From assembly GCA_004151065.3 (NCBI GenBank), contig NWUY0300048875.1:9323-38948 (forward strand): a stretch of DNA of 29,626 nucleotides. The letters are read 5' to 3'. The translations under genes were made by a program, and so were the position numbers. Each line of letters opens with the position of its first letter. Within the stretch, counting starts at the first letter, position 1. The notes below the pieces were generated by a model. That model was given only the letters and a program-made list of their open reading frames with translations, ran no database searches and had not been told where the DNA came from. Shown here piece by piece: positions 9,501-19,999 of the stretch. The DNA comes from Larix sibirica (lineage: Eukaryota; Streptophyta; Pinopsida; Pinales; Pinaceae).

Positions 9501-10019
9501 TCCTCTCCCACTTGGAGTAGTTGTTGTCCTCATCAATGTATTCAAGAACCATTTTTATCAAATAATATCATCATCATTGTTGCTTCCTTCATGTTGCAAC
9601 TCCAAGTGTTGTTGTGGCTTCCTTCTACTGTTGCAACCGAATCTCTAAAGTGAGATCCCTTCATTGGTCCAATGGTTGTGCTTTATCCAAACTTATTTTT
9701 GTACACGGGTACTTCCTAAGTCTTGAACTAGCTGGGTCGCTAGTCAATCATCGCATTTAATCCATGAGAAATGCACTTCCTCAGGGATAACAAGTTTATT
9801 CCTTCCGCACTTTAGTCACCTAGTACAACCCTATGAACCAAGGCAAGGTTACTAGCTTTACCCTATTGTTGTCAAATTGCCTTCTACATTCCAACAATTT
9901 TGTCTTGTGCACCAATTTCATGGTCCTTTCATGCCTTCTACATCTTTTTGGCTGAATTTTTAAAGGTACCTTTTACTAGGCACCCATTGCCCAACTTCAT
10001 GTGCCAAAGGCAGTAAATC

Positions 10020-10737
10020 ATCATGCTCTTCGTCAACCTGGGTGAGATGGTGAGTGGCTACCAAATCCACTACCTCCAATGCTACCAAAAATCTGAATGA
10101 TTAACTTGTGCCTACTGTCCAAGTCTGTTTGCGATTCATAGTTCGTAAGTGTTTCCAACTCCTTGGGTGGCAATCATTAACTTGTACCATAGATACACTT
10201 ACAGGGCTTTGTACACTCCCAAGCTTCTTGTTGGGGACTCCACAACTCTTCATTATCACTACAATATTCGTTTCTGGCCAAAGGTTCCTCAAAACTATTA
10301 TCCTTTTCTTCTCCCTTCTTGGATTTCCACTTTGATGACTTACTGAACCCTTCAAAAGGTAGTCGATTCTTTCCAATAACCTCTTCTAGGTGTCGCAATC
10401 CAAATGAAACAAACTTCTCATCTTGATAGTCTTTGTAATGTTGAAGTGTGCCCAAGGTGTGCTCTGACTCACTAGTCATTTTTTCAATTGATTCATCTTT
10501 CTGCAAGCGAGACTCTTCTTGAATGAATGACTTCATTCCCAAGTACTTTAGGACTACCTTTGTTTCCATCATTCTGCAGACCACTTTCTCCAATTGTTTG
10601 GGCATTAGTTGATCTTTGGGTATTCCAATGACCAATGTGCAAAAGTATACAATGTCCACAACATCATGTTTTGGGAATCCTTCATCTCCTAATTTGTCTT
10701 GAGCCATGGTTGTAGTCTCCAAAGGTGCATTCATCAC
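10020..10737 (-). CDS. Unrecognised element ORF (ORFX), copy 2, best preserved
   Basis: The open frame 10737-10177 gives 186 residues and is the longest minus-strand frame of the array. Landmarks are YFCTLVIGIPKDQL, MPKQLEKVV, VLKYLGMKSF, a charged middle, LRHLEEVIGK, NEYCSDNEELWSP and CKCIYG near the stop. The other copies read CKWIYGAGYQVP here, and homology continues past the stop towards 10020. The same blocks recur at 6842-5990 and 27214-26520. It has no signal peptide, no obvious membrane segment, no zinc knuckle and no polymerase or integrase motif. The ATG may be either MMNAPLE at 10737 or the internal MAQDK shared with the other copies. The host element is probably non-autonomous and the protein has no assigned role. 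Confidence 0.5.
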
Positions 10738-11089
10738 CTTGGATTCCTTTGTATTTACGAATGGATCTTCTCACAACTAGATGTCCAACCGTTCAAGTGC
10801 CTCAATGCACTACTCTGCCTCAAGGCATTCACAATTTTCTAGTTCAAGTAAGCCATCCACTTTAATTGCGTTATCTTTTGTACTATCACTGGTATCATAG
10901 GTCCCTCCTCAGGGAGTGCCTCTTTACCCAACCTTTGATGCCTCTACTCCCCCTTCAAGGTGCAATTGACCCAGTAGATTTGTTGGTACGAGCCTTTACT
11001 TGTCTCCAACACTCTACTCCTAGTAAAAAAAAAGAACCCAACTATTCAGTCCACTTCAAAATCGAGTTTGCCCAAATTTCCAATGCTTC

Positions 11090-11326
11090 CAACTTGTTCT
11101 CCAAGTGAACTATGCCATTTGCTGCACTGAAGGTTCTCTTGCTCAAACCCCTTACTTTTGATTGCTATGCAATAGTTTAAAAACTTCCTACGAGCACCTT
11201 GGTTTTCTCAACTAACTTCATAGATGACATCCTAGGCATAACCCCGGTCTTCCTTCTTGTTGTCATCAACATGCTCCAAGTCTTGGCTTCATCCAAGAAC
11301 ACCAAACTGTTCATGTAAGGCTAGGC
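11090..11326 (-). pseudogene. Post-protease linker of copy 2, left of the nested insertion
   Basis: This segment matches 7100-7390 of copy 1 (the region with SMMKRRKMGRM and KLVETTKVP in that copy). It was separated from its protease, now at 14130-14850, by the nested element at 11327-14129. Comparing with copy 1 gives the empty-site sequence, which supports insertion rather than rearrangement. Confidence 0.6.
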
Positions 11327-11602
11327 TAATGAGAGCCCCCCCTCTCATTTATTGTATTGGGCACTCTTTCCCACTAGTTAGTTAGATTTGTTAGTATCTA
11401 TATTAAATAATTCTTTGAATTTTCAAATGTGGACACAAATGTAATCCTTTATAAAGGCTCTTAAGCCTCATNGCTAATACAAGTCACTTTATGCCTATTT
11501 TCTCTATTCTTGTGCATTGTGTATTGTGTTTTCCATTATTGAGTTGAGTTAGATGGGACGTGAGGCTCCTCTTTGAGCTTCACCTCCCTATTACAAATCA
11601 AA
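11327..11602 (+). repeat. 5' LTR of the nested element
   Basis: Begins TAATGAGAG and ends GATCAAA-like sequence directly before the primer site. It matches 13856-14129 through long identical blocks such as CTTTCCCACTAGTTAGTTAG and CATTATTGAGTTGAGTTAG. A TATA-like TTTATAAAGG lies near 11448. One undetermined base (N) is at 11472. Confidence 0.8.
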
Positions 11603-11614
11603 TGGTATCATAGC
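11603..11614 (+). other. Primer-binding site of the nested element, tRNA-iMet type
   Basis: TGGTATCATAGC follows the LTR with no gap and matches 11 of 12 positions of the tRNA-iMet complement TGGTATCAGAGC, which also fixes the orientation as +. Confidence 0.8.
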
Positions 11615-13839
11615 AGTTCGCTCCTAACACCTAATCTAAACTATTTTATTTTTATTTTTTACCCTTCTTCCCCGCCCATCCCGTTGTGTTTTCATCCCAA
11701 CCACCTTTAGCCCCCTCTGTCACAATCCCTAACCCTATCTCTAGCCACCATTTTTTAGACCAAATAGTTCCTGGGGTCTCTTCCTTAGCATTTTTCCACT
11801 CCCCACTCACCATAGATCTTTGACCCCCCTTCCATATGTCAAGCACTGGTTCATTCTTCTCTATCCACCGCACTGCCTTCTTGAGATCCAGCTTCTCCAT
11901 TTCACATTCTGCTCTTTTCTTTTCTACCCTATCCTTTTCCCTTGCCAACGATTCTCTCCTAATTTCATTTTCATCCAAGTGATCTCTTTCACTATTAGTC
12001 ACCACCACTTTCTTTGACACAGATCTACTCATCTCCCTTCATGGTAACATCCATTATTGATTCGACACAGTTGTATCTAACTGTTAAAGCCCCTCTTTTT
12101 CTAGTCATCTCTTTTTCCCATGCCCTCATCCACCTCTCGCTCTCATACTCTTTATCTGCGTTTTACACTACTCAGTTGATGAACCATAGTCATTGCCACC
12201 TCTAACCTTGGTTGACGTTGCCATCTTCCTCAAACATTGCAGAATAAAAAAAAAAAAACAAAAGGGGCCCATTCGTTGTCATCTCCACCAACATCCTATG
12301 TATTTCCCTCACATCGCCACTGTTCATGCATATATGATCTCCAACTGTCATCTTCCTCATCCTCTCTCATTTACCATATTCATTGCCCACTATTATTTGT
12401 CTCCATTGCCACTCTCCTTTGTGGCCTTTATCAGGAAGCTCTGCTTCATTTTTCCTCTCTCCCTAGCTACCATTCAATGCTCCCATTTAGCTACACAAGC
12501 ACCAGGTTCCTGCTCTAGATCACACCACTCTCTAGCTCGGACACCTAAACCTCACCGATGTGTCTCCTTGGCCTGTCACCCCCACATTCCATGATTCCTT
12601 CTCCATAATTTATTTTATTTTTTGGCCACTCCCATTTGTTTTCAAACCTATTCCAACCCTAGCCTCGTGTTCTTCCATGCGGCTCCTTCTTATGTTCTTC
12701 CTCGGGCCATTTTCCACCCTAATTTTCCCATGTTCCATATCTGTTGCATCTCCTTTAGATATGGTTGTAGGTCTTCGCTCCCCCTTCCTTGCACAACGCA
12801 CAAGGATCTCTAATACTCATACTAGTCCTCCAACATATCCATGTTTCTTTGATTTTTTTTTTTTTTTATCTTCATCTATCTTATCTTCATGGCCTTTACC
12901 TGATCAATCCGCCTAGTTCAATTATCATATTCACCTCATATGCAGCTACACTCTGCACTTTTCAGTGCCAGGTCAGCAACAAGTCACTTCGATAGTTGGT
13001 GCATCAATTGTGGCCCCTCCCTTCCCTCTTCTACCATTTCTACTGCTCCTGCACGATCAAACGTTTGAATTCGCTCGAGTCCCCACAATGTCTCGTCTTT
13101 CCCCAGTCTTTGCACTATGCCAATTTGAGTGTATAAATCTTTGACATCTTCCATGAAATCCACGTTTTTCCCCATCCACTTTCAAATCTTTGACTTTCTC
13201 AAAAAAAAAATCTCATGATCTTCATACATGTTTTGCAGCCTTTCTTATCCAAAGCCAACACAACTAATGCAAAGAACGACATCCTTTCCAATGGATGGAA
13301 GTTTTTGCTCTATCAACTGCCTCTAGCGGGTTTTATTTCAGTGGTCCATCACTAGCCACGATTTTTCTTTTCACCAGTACCTAGCTTCTCATAGTTCAAG
13401 CTCTAGTTCCTCTCCTCAGATCACACAACACCGCACAACCCTATTTGCAGAGATGTCTCCATCATTTTGAGGTTTCTATCAGCTCCTCTCATGCATACAC
13501 CACATGAAGAGCATTCTTCTTCACATGCTCACATATATGCATCAATCATGTAACTCTGGCATACGATCTAGCTCTGTGCCCCACCCAAACTACATTGGCT
13601 CAATAGTGTCTAGTCCGGTTCTACACCCCACCTGCTTCACCAATGCATCTTCCATACACAACAACATCCTCACTGTCTTCATTATGTGATAGCACAATTC
13701 AACACAAACCTCAAACCTCAATGCAACACTCAATCTTCTCTGCATACACAATTCTATTCTGCCAAACTTTTCAGACAAGATTTCAGTGTTCTCACACTTA
13801 AACTAGGAGGAGGAAAGCAGGGATGCTTTCCGGTCTAAT
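11615..13839 (+). other. Pyrimidine-rich non-coding interior of the nested element
   Basis: For over 2 kb the + strand is clearly rich in C and T, with long pyrimidine runs (for example T runs near 12850). No retroelement protein motif is present. Open frames on both strands are short; those on the minus strand, such as 12032-11652, are rich in Lys, Glu and Arg, as expected from purine bias. The interior may be old captured sequence or structural RNA; nothing more can be supported. Confidence 0.55.
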
Positions 13840-14129
13840 TTGGGAGGACTTGGGATAATGAGAGGTCCCCCTCTTATTTATTGTACAAGGAACTCTTTCC
13901 CACTAGTTAGTTAGATTAGTTAGTATCTATATTAAATAATGGTAGACTTGTCAAATGTGGACACATATGTAATACTTTATAAAGGTTCTTAAGCCTCATG
14001 CTAATACAAGCCAGTTTATGCCTATTTTCCTTATTCTTGTGCATTGTGTATTTTGTTTTCCATTATTGAGTTGAGTTAGCTAGGAGGTGAGTCTCCTCTT
14101 TGGTCCTAGCCTCCCTATTATAGATCAAA
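13840..14129 (+). repeat. Purine tract and 3' LTR of the nested element
   Basis: TTTGGGAGGACTTGGGA (13839-13855) precedes the LTR start TAATGAG at 13856, and the LTR ends GATCAAA at 14129. It is 274 bp, against 276 bp for the 5' LTR. Confidence 0.75.
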
Positions 14130-14850
14130 GGCACCAACACTGCTTTGGAAATCTTGAGGAAGTCTTTCCCCAAGACATTTGCATGGTCATCTAGCGGAGA
14201 CACCATCACGTCTAATCTAACAAACCAATATCCAACCTTCATTGGTGTTGCACAAACCACTTTGGCTACCGATTTCATCTATGAGTTTAACACCTTGAAA
14301 GTAGACTTTTTTCCCTCAAAATTGCTATGAAGCATTGTCACATTTCTTTCATTAACAAGACTATGGGTGTCACTAGTGTCAACCAACACTGCAACCTTCA
14401 ATCCATTGATTTTTTATTCATAAAACAATGTACATGCTGACTTTCATCTTGCAAACCAAGTTCTCGACCTTTTTTCAACTTGCTCAAACCTGTTGTCAAG
14501 GATTGAAGCGCTTCCAATGCTTCCCTTGAATGTCACTGCACTATCATGGTTGTTCATTCTTGGTCTTCTTCCGAGCGTGCTTCCAAATCTTCCTTCAATG
14601 GATAAGTAATTGCAAAGTGATTTTCATCGCAAAGAAAACAACCAACCTTCTTACCTCTATTCACAAATGGTTTCGGTTGTAGTGTTGTCTTCTTCTGGGC
14701 GTCATTTACTTCATTGAGCGAGGTCAACCTAGGCATTTCCCAAGTCTTCACTTGATCTACTGTGGATAGTAAATTTTGAGTCCAAGCTTCCATCTGCTCA
14801 TTGGTCTATTCCAAATTTGTCACATGTACTCGAAACATCTGATAAATCTC
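14130..14850 (-). pseudogene. gag zinc knuckle plus retropepsin, copy 2, broken
   Basis: In minus order, the frame 14793-14554 ends a gag-like region and holds the knuckle CFLCDENHFAITYP at 14602-14640, with the final Cys replaced by Tyr. The protease active site at 14372-14380 reads DTS in place of DTG. KVGYWFVRLDV and PLDDHANVLGKDFL follow in frame 14278-14063, interrupted by the nested element just past the protease core. Same domain order as copies 1 and 3. Confidence 0.65.
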
Positions 14851-15182
14851 ATCATTCCGTCATTCCAAAACCATGGTCGTTCCTTCCTTCTTGGCTTCCC
14901 ATGACTCTTATTTTCCTATCACTTCATGTCACACCCCAGGATGGGTTTGACCCTCTTGGCACATCAAGGAATCACTCACTTCAATATGCCATATGAAAAC
15001 CAAACAAACTCACCATGTTGTTCTGTGTTGATGAAATTTCTTGATTGCTTGCTACATCAAGTTCATCTCGATGAAGGTTTCCTGAACTGCTGGCTACATT
15101 GAGTTCTAAAGAGTGTGCCCCCTCCTTTCCATGGTGAAGGGCGTTGAAGCTATTATCTCTAGTTCGACCTATCAGGGGCTAT

Positions 15183-15510
15183 TGTAATATAAGGGATTAC
15201 ATATGGTAACCAATAGTACAACAATACCCAACAAGATAGAAGATCATACATACATACACAAATGTACGAGAAATAATACAAGTAGTGGTGATAGGAGAAA
15301 CAAGTGTCTTATATTATTAGGCCATCATGTACAAAGAAACATTACATCTTTTGGCTCACCAACCTATTATATATTGCATATAAGCAGTTACACAGTTATA
15401 ACTTCATAACAGTCTAGTCATTCGGCCTAACCAACTCAACTGACTGAGCCAACTATTATCTTAGTCAGTTGGGAGGACCTAGTCGGTTGATCGACTAGGC
15501 TCCTCCAATG
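15183..15510 (-). repeat. 3' LTR of the Ty3/gypsy element
   Basis: Shares with 24543-24870 blocks such as ATTAGGCCATCATGTACAAAG and ATTATATATTGCATATAA, and the terminal TCGACTAGGCTCCTCCAA. In minus orientation it begins CATTGGAGGAG (the other copy begins TGTTGGAGGAG) and ends ATTACA. Confidence 0.85.
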
Positions 15511-15529
15511 TCTCCCCCACCTCAAAAAA
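15511..15529 (-). other. Polypurine tract of the Ty3/gypsy element
   Basis: The minus strand reads TTTTTTGAGGTGGGGGAGA immediately before the 3' LTR, a typical purine-tract position, and confirms minus orientation. Confidence 0.75.
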
Positions 15530-15589
15530 TTTCTTCATCCCAAAGAGAACAAAGAGATGTGGGTATAAGTACAATTTTGACAAAATTAC

Positions 15590-17250
15590 AAGAATAAGAA
15601 AAAGTCTTCAAGGATGCTACAATCTAGATGCTTCACCTGGTGGTGTAAATTCAATGCATGCTTCAACAATGGCTAGGGCAATGATCACGATGTGTTCTTG
15701 AAAGTTGTACCACTCAATGAGGACAATCCTGATGTTTGCTTCTACGCTAGTGAGTTATGATAATCTGATTATCTTTACTTGCATAGGCCGATCCACCATA
15801 TTCTACATGTCTGGGCCAAAGTTTTGTACCTAGATTTTTGTCAATCTCATTAGCTTGTAAATGCGGTTAGTCAACCAACCAACTTCTTCTTGCTCTTCTT
15901 TCCCCTCATGTAGCCATTGATATTATTTTCTCCTTAACCGGTCTTGTCACTACTCCTCCAAGTGAATTTGGTCATATAGAGTCTGTGATGTGGTTGGGTC
16001 GGTTGATTGCTTCTGTTTATATAGTTCTAACAACATGCTCTGGGCATTCTGAATATCAACACAAATTTTCCCATAGTATGAGTACCCATTATTGAGAAGG
16101 AGCATGGCCCTGGTTGCTCGTACTTCATACTCTTTCAACTTTTGGTCACATTATGTGAATGGTTTAAACTGGTCGACAATTAATAGACAACTTTCGTTGT
16201 TTTGTTTTTGGGCACATTGGTCCTGAACTTTTTGATAACTCTCAAGTACAAATTCAACTAGAGTTTGTAGTTTATCAATTGTTTTCTTTGGGTGGGGCTC
16301 TGGCAATGGCCCAATGATCTGCTCTTCTTTTGCTGCACACACTTTTCATACATTTTCTTGTTCCTATTTTAATGTTTTCAACCTTTTGGTGTCTTCTGAC
16401 TATCTTTTTCTACGTTCTTTGGTAGCCACCTTGATGAAGTCATAAAGTTCTTGTTTTGATGCTTTGGAGGGAATAAAGACAATTTTGTCTACTTTTGATC
16501 TCACTGCTGGATGGACTATCAAAGTGAGCTAGGTGACATTTTTGGTCTTCTTATTTTTATTTTTCTTAGATGACTTCTCTTTACTTTTGCTAGAAGTCAT
16601 GGTCATCTGTGGCGCAGTTGATGTAGTTATAGTTTATGAGGGTGGTGTGGAAGTCTACGGAGTTGAAGTGGTAGGAGTCAATGTAGTCATAGTCGAAGGT
16701 GGTAGAGATGTCGAAAGAGAGGTCAATTGAGGTAGATTCAATGGCAGTAAGGATGACACAGGTGGAGGTGAAGTAGGAGGGTTCAATGCAGGAAAATGCA
16801 ACTTAGAGGATGTCGATGAAGGGATACTCGATACCAGAACAAGTGGAGGGGTCATGACAACAATGTAAGCACATAATGTTGAAGTCAACAGGGATGATGG
16901 AGAAATAGTGATGATGGCAAAGTCTGTTGCAGTCGATAGAGGTATCGACATAGTAAGTCACAAGTAACATTAGGTGGGGCCAATGCATGGGTTACTGTTG
17001 AAGTTGCTTGGAAAAAAAATTGAGAAGGGACTTCAGTAGTGGTCGAAGGGATAATAGAAATTTGGATAAGGGGTATAAGTGACTATTCCAGGGATGTTGC
17101 AGAGAGTTTGGAATTGGGGTATATTTTGTAAATAAGCAGTAAGTAATTGACTGAAATCAGGGATTATTTTGAAATAAGCAAGACTTTGAACTAAATATAA
17201 CCAAGACTTCACACATAGAATTAGTTATTTTTTCGCAATTCTACATAAAC
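15590..17250 (-). pseudogene. Additional ORF region downstream of integrase, function unknown
   Basis: About 1.6 kb lies between the end of integrase and the purine tract, more than most Ty3/gypsy elements have. Minus-strand frames show, in order, a Ser/Thr/Pro-rich segment (16951-16655, with PPLVLVSSIPSS), a basic Lys-rich patch near 16570 and a charged, possibly coiled-coil region (16342-16151 with KTIDKLQTLVEFVLE, then 16138-15950). They may belong to one decayed ORF. No membrane or fusion features of an envelope protein were seen, so it is not called env-like. Confidence 0.5.
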
Positions 17251-17329
17251 CTGGGGACACGCCACTCGACTAGTGATGGCACGGTCACTAGTCGACATCA
17301 TGCCTCATTTATAGTCGGTAGCATTTTAG

Positions 17330-18481
17330 TTGTGCTCCATTCATGACCTTTGTGAATACTTGACCTTGCAACGTTTTTAACCTGACCGAACTGTTGTTGT
17401 TAAGAACTTCGGTGATGTAGGGTCCTAAACAACCAGTTTATAGCAGGATTTTAGGTTTTCCTTTTATTCTATTGTTATACAAGAGCACTAAATCACCAAC
17501 TGAGATATCCTTCCTTTTGATATTTTTGTCATGCCATTGTTTTTTATGTAGTTTTTGTACTTCATGATGATGTATGGTGAGCAATCTTTGATCTTCCAAC
17601 TTTTGTAGCTCAAACATTTTGTCTTGTGTAGCTTAAATAGTGTCTAAGTCTAATACTTGAGCAATGGTTGGAGCTTGTTTCTTGACGTGTAGAAGGATGA
17701 TTGCTTCCTAACCATACACTAGTTGAAATGGTGTTTGACCCGTCGATCTTTTATATGTTGTTCTATATTCCAATAGTATTGCATGTATTTTTTCATCCCA
17801 ATCGTCCTTGACGATGCTGAATATTTTTGTTAGACCTTTTGTCAATGTTTTGTTGATTGACTCGACTACTCCATTCGACTGTGGGTGATATGTTGAAATT
17901 TTATGATGATCAATCATAAATTCTTTGAGTAGTATGTTGATGGTCTTATTGATGAAATGTGTGCCTTGGTCGTTGATTAGAGTTAGTGGAAATCTGAATC
18001 TTGTAATTATATTTTCATATATAAGTTTGGTTGCAACTTCATTAGTGAAGGATTTGACTGGTTCTGCCTCATCCCACTTCGTTACATATTCGATCGTAGT
18101 GATAATATATCATGTGCCCATCCATTGACCTGTATTTGGAAAATGACCGATGAAGTTGATTGCCCAGATTTCAAATGTAAGGTTGGGTTTGAAAGAGATG
18201 AGAGGCATTTCTTTCTGTCGTAGGGGTCGACCCATATGTTGGCAATTATGGCATTTGTTCACATAGGATTTACAATCTTTATTTTGGCATGGACAACATA
18301 GCCTAGATTGTAATATTTTCTTGGAAATCGTATCAGCATGAAAGTGTCCTCCTGCTGGACCAAAATGTGCTTCTTCAACAATAGCGTCTCGCTCATGTTC
18401 TAGTGTGCACCGATGGAGTATGTCATCAAGACCTAGCTTATAGAGATACCCATTAATTAACAGATAAGGGGTTTCCTTCAT
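17330..18481 (-). pseudogene. Integrase domain, broken
   Basis: The first frame (18481-18110) carries the zinc-binding region: His39, His46, Cys77 and Cys80 in HFGPAGGH and CHNC. The catalytic core follows. Its first Asp is Asn (WAIN, codon 18155-18157), the second is kept in LINDQGTHF (17969-17971), and the Glu is kept in SNGVVESIN (17861-17863). A stop at 18107-18109 splits the core. Towards 17330 the GCLGPYITEVL phrase matches the GPY/F module of Ty3/gypsy integrases. The product would be inactive. Confidence 0.8.
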
Positions 18482-18659
18482 TAATAAAAGATTCTTCTTC
18501 TACTCTGAAGTTCCTTGCAGCACTTGTCCTTCCTATAAAAATTCTACAATGTCTGATAATTCAGTCGACACAACCTCGACTCTAAAAATGTGAGCATCAG
18601 AGAGTTCATCATCTAATCTGAATGATTCTTCACTATTTTCTATGCGAGATAGGTGGTCA

Positions 18660-18955
18660 AGTCCCACATTCGACCTACTTGGTCAAACTAGCATTTCAAA
18701 TTCAAATTCTTGGAATAAAAGAAGCCATCGACATGTGCGATGTGATGCAATGGTTTATTTACTAGATATTTTAGTGCTTGGTGACCTGTGAATAAAATAA
18801 ATGGGTTAGGATAGTCTATCCCGTCATCTCTTGGATGAGTAAGTATTGCACTGATTGCAATACTCGATGCATCGATGTGAACTTGATATTTCTTCGAGCA
18901 ATCCAGAAATCTGATTATTGGAGCTTCTACCAATTTTCTTTTGAGTAACTAAAAC
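18660..18955 (-). pseudogene. Element RNase H, internally deleted
   Basis: QVHIDASSIAISAIL holds the first conserved Asp region of retroelement RNase H. After DYP the frame jumps to NPFILFTGHQALKYLVNK, where the family normally has some 30 more residues between these motifs and TDHQAL in place of TGHQAL. An in-frame internal deletion and a lost catalytic Asp are therefore visible. Confidence 0.7.
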
Positions 18956-19800
18956 GAGTCTTTGCATTCTGGGGTCCACTTGAATTTAATATTTAGTTTA
19001 AGTAATCCTTCTAGAGGAAATGTCATATTTGAGTAATGTCGGATGAAATTTTTGTAGTACCTTATACGACCCAACAAAATTCTGACCTGCTTGAGGTTCA
19101 CCAAAGGTTTCATTATCAAGGATGACTTTAATTTTTTATAAATCCACTTTGATTCCTTCTTTACAAATGACATGGCCCAACAATACTCCAATGGGCATGG
19201 CGAAAATGCATTTCTTTATGTTTATGGATAACTAGATTTGTCAAAATATTTCTAACATCAGTAAAAGCCACTATACATGGTCTCTGAGCATTGTGTTAAT
19301 GGTTCACTCATCGAAATAAACAACCATTGTTTTATACATAATATCTTGAAAGGATTTTATGAGGATTCAAGAGAAAACACTAGTGCATTCTCCAATCCAA
19401 AAAGCATAACCTTGTATGAAAATGATCCAAATTCACAGAAAAATTTTGTTTTGTGTTGATCTTCCTTCACCGTGGGTACTTTATTATATCCAGAGAATCT
19501 GTCTATAAAGGAATAACACTCATGTCCGATAAATTCATTAAGAATTTTGTCGGTGAAGGGTGTTGGAAACTGATTTGTAAGTGTTACTTTGTTCAACCCT
19601 CTGAAGTCAACACATATTCATAGTATTTTAGGGCTATGCTTCATTGTTTGATTGAACATGGGGCTAGCCCATTCCGCTTGATCCATATGGTATATTATAC
19701 CAATGGCTACAATGTTCTCTATTTATTTCTTCACTATGTCTGTGTACTTATGAGCTAGCTGATATGGTCGCTTCTTCACAAGCTTTGTGTCAATAATTAT
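18956..19800 (-). pseudogene. Reverse transcriptase, broken
   Basis: Minus-strand pieces in order: a region near 19740-19620 (AEWASPM, then VDFRGLNKV), then QFPTPFTDKILNEF and YSFIDRFSGYNK in frame 19596-19357, then FSYKVMLFGLENALVF. The catalytic YxDD box reads YFDE at 19307-19318 and is followed by a stop. The thumb/connection region (19191-18949, with LLGRIRYYKNFIRHYS) follows in another frame. These are Ty3/gypsy RT blocks in the correct order. Confidence 0.8.
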
Positions 19801-19999
19801 TTCGATCTTCATTTCATCCATCTCGTGTACTATCCCTTTTGAGTACTTATAATCATAGGCAAAGATGTTTTGATATTCCTTCAAAAGGTTTTTTATTTCT
19901 ATGGTTTGTTGTTCATACTAGTAGTTTCCTATTTCACTAACTTGGGTTTTCCATTGGTCGAGATGTCGACTTCTTTTATTTTTATTTCAGCATCCATCC

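Larger units (their letters stand above)
11327..14129 (+). mobile_element. Nested non-coding LTR retrotransposon (2.8 kb)
   Basis: Two LTRs of about 275 bp flank a 2253-bp interior with a primer site and a purine tract in the + orientation. The interior has no gag, protease, RT or integrase motif in either strand, so it is a non-autonomous element larger than a typical TRIM. Empty-site comparison with copy 1 (around 7410-7440) shows that the surrounding sequence resumes after it. A short AGGC is found at both edges, a partial target duplication. Left/right LTR divergence is about 35 differences in 276 on hand alignment. Confidence 0.75.
9501..15172 (-). mobile_element. Internal region 2 of the array, split by a nested LTR element
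   Basis: Without the nested 2.8-kb insertion it is about 2.87 kb, nearly the same as internal region 1. Order on the minus strand: degraded primer site (15157-15170), gag knuckle and protease (14850-14130), nested element, rest of the linker (11326-11090), ORFX (10737-10020), purine tract at 9501-9517. The 5' LTR of this unit is LTR C, which lies beyond the Ty3 insertion at 24871. Confidence 0.7.

Noticed and set aside
11652-12032. 126-residue minus-strand frame rich in Lys/Glu/Arg, possible captured gene
   Set aside because: Composition follows directly from the purine bias of that strand, and no domain was recognised; kept only as a remark on the nested element.
12193-12594. 133-residue + strand frame in the nested element as a possible gag
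   Set aside because: No gag core or zinc knuckle, low-complexity composition, and several overlapping frames are equally open.
15590-17250. Envelope-like gene in the Ty3 element
   Set aside because: No signal peptide, membrane anchor or cysteine pattern could be seen; described only as an additional ORF region.
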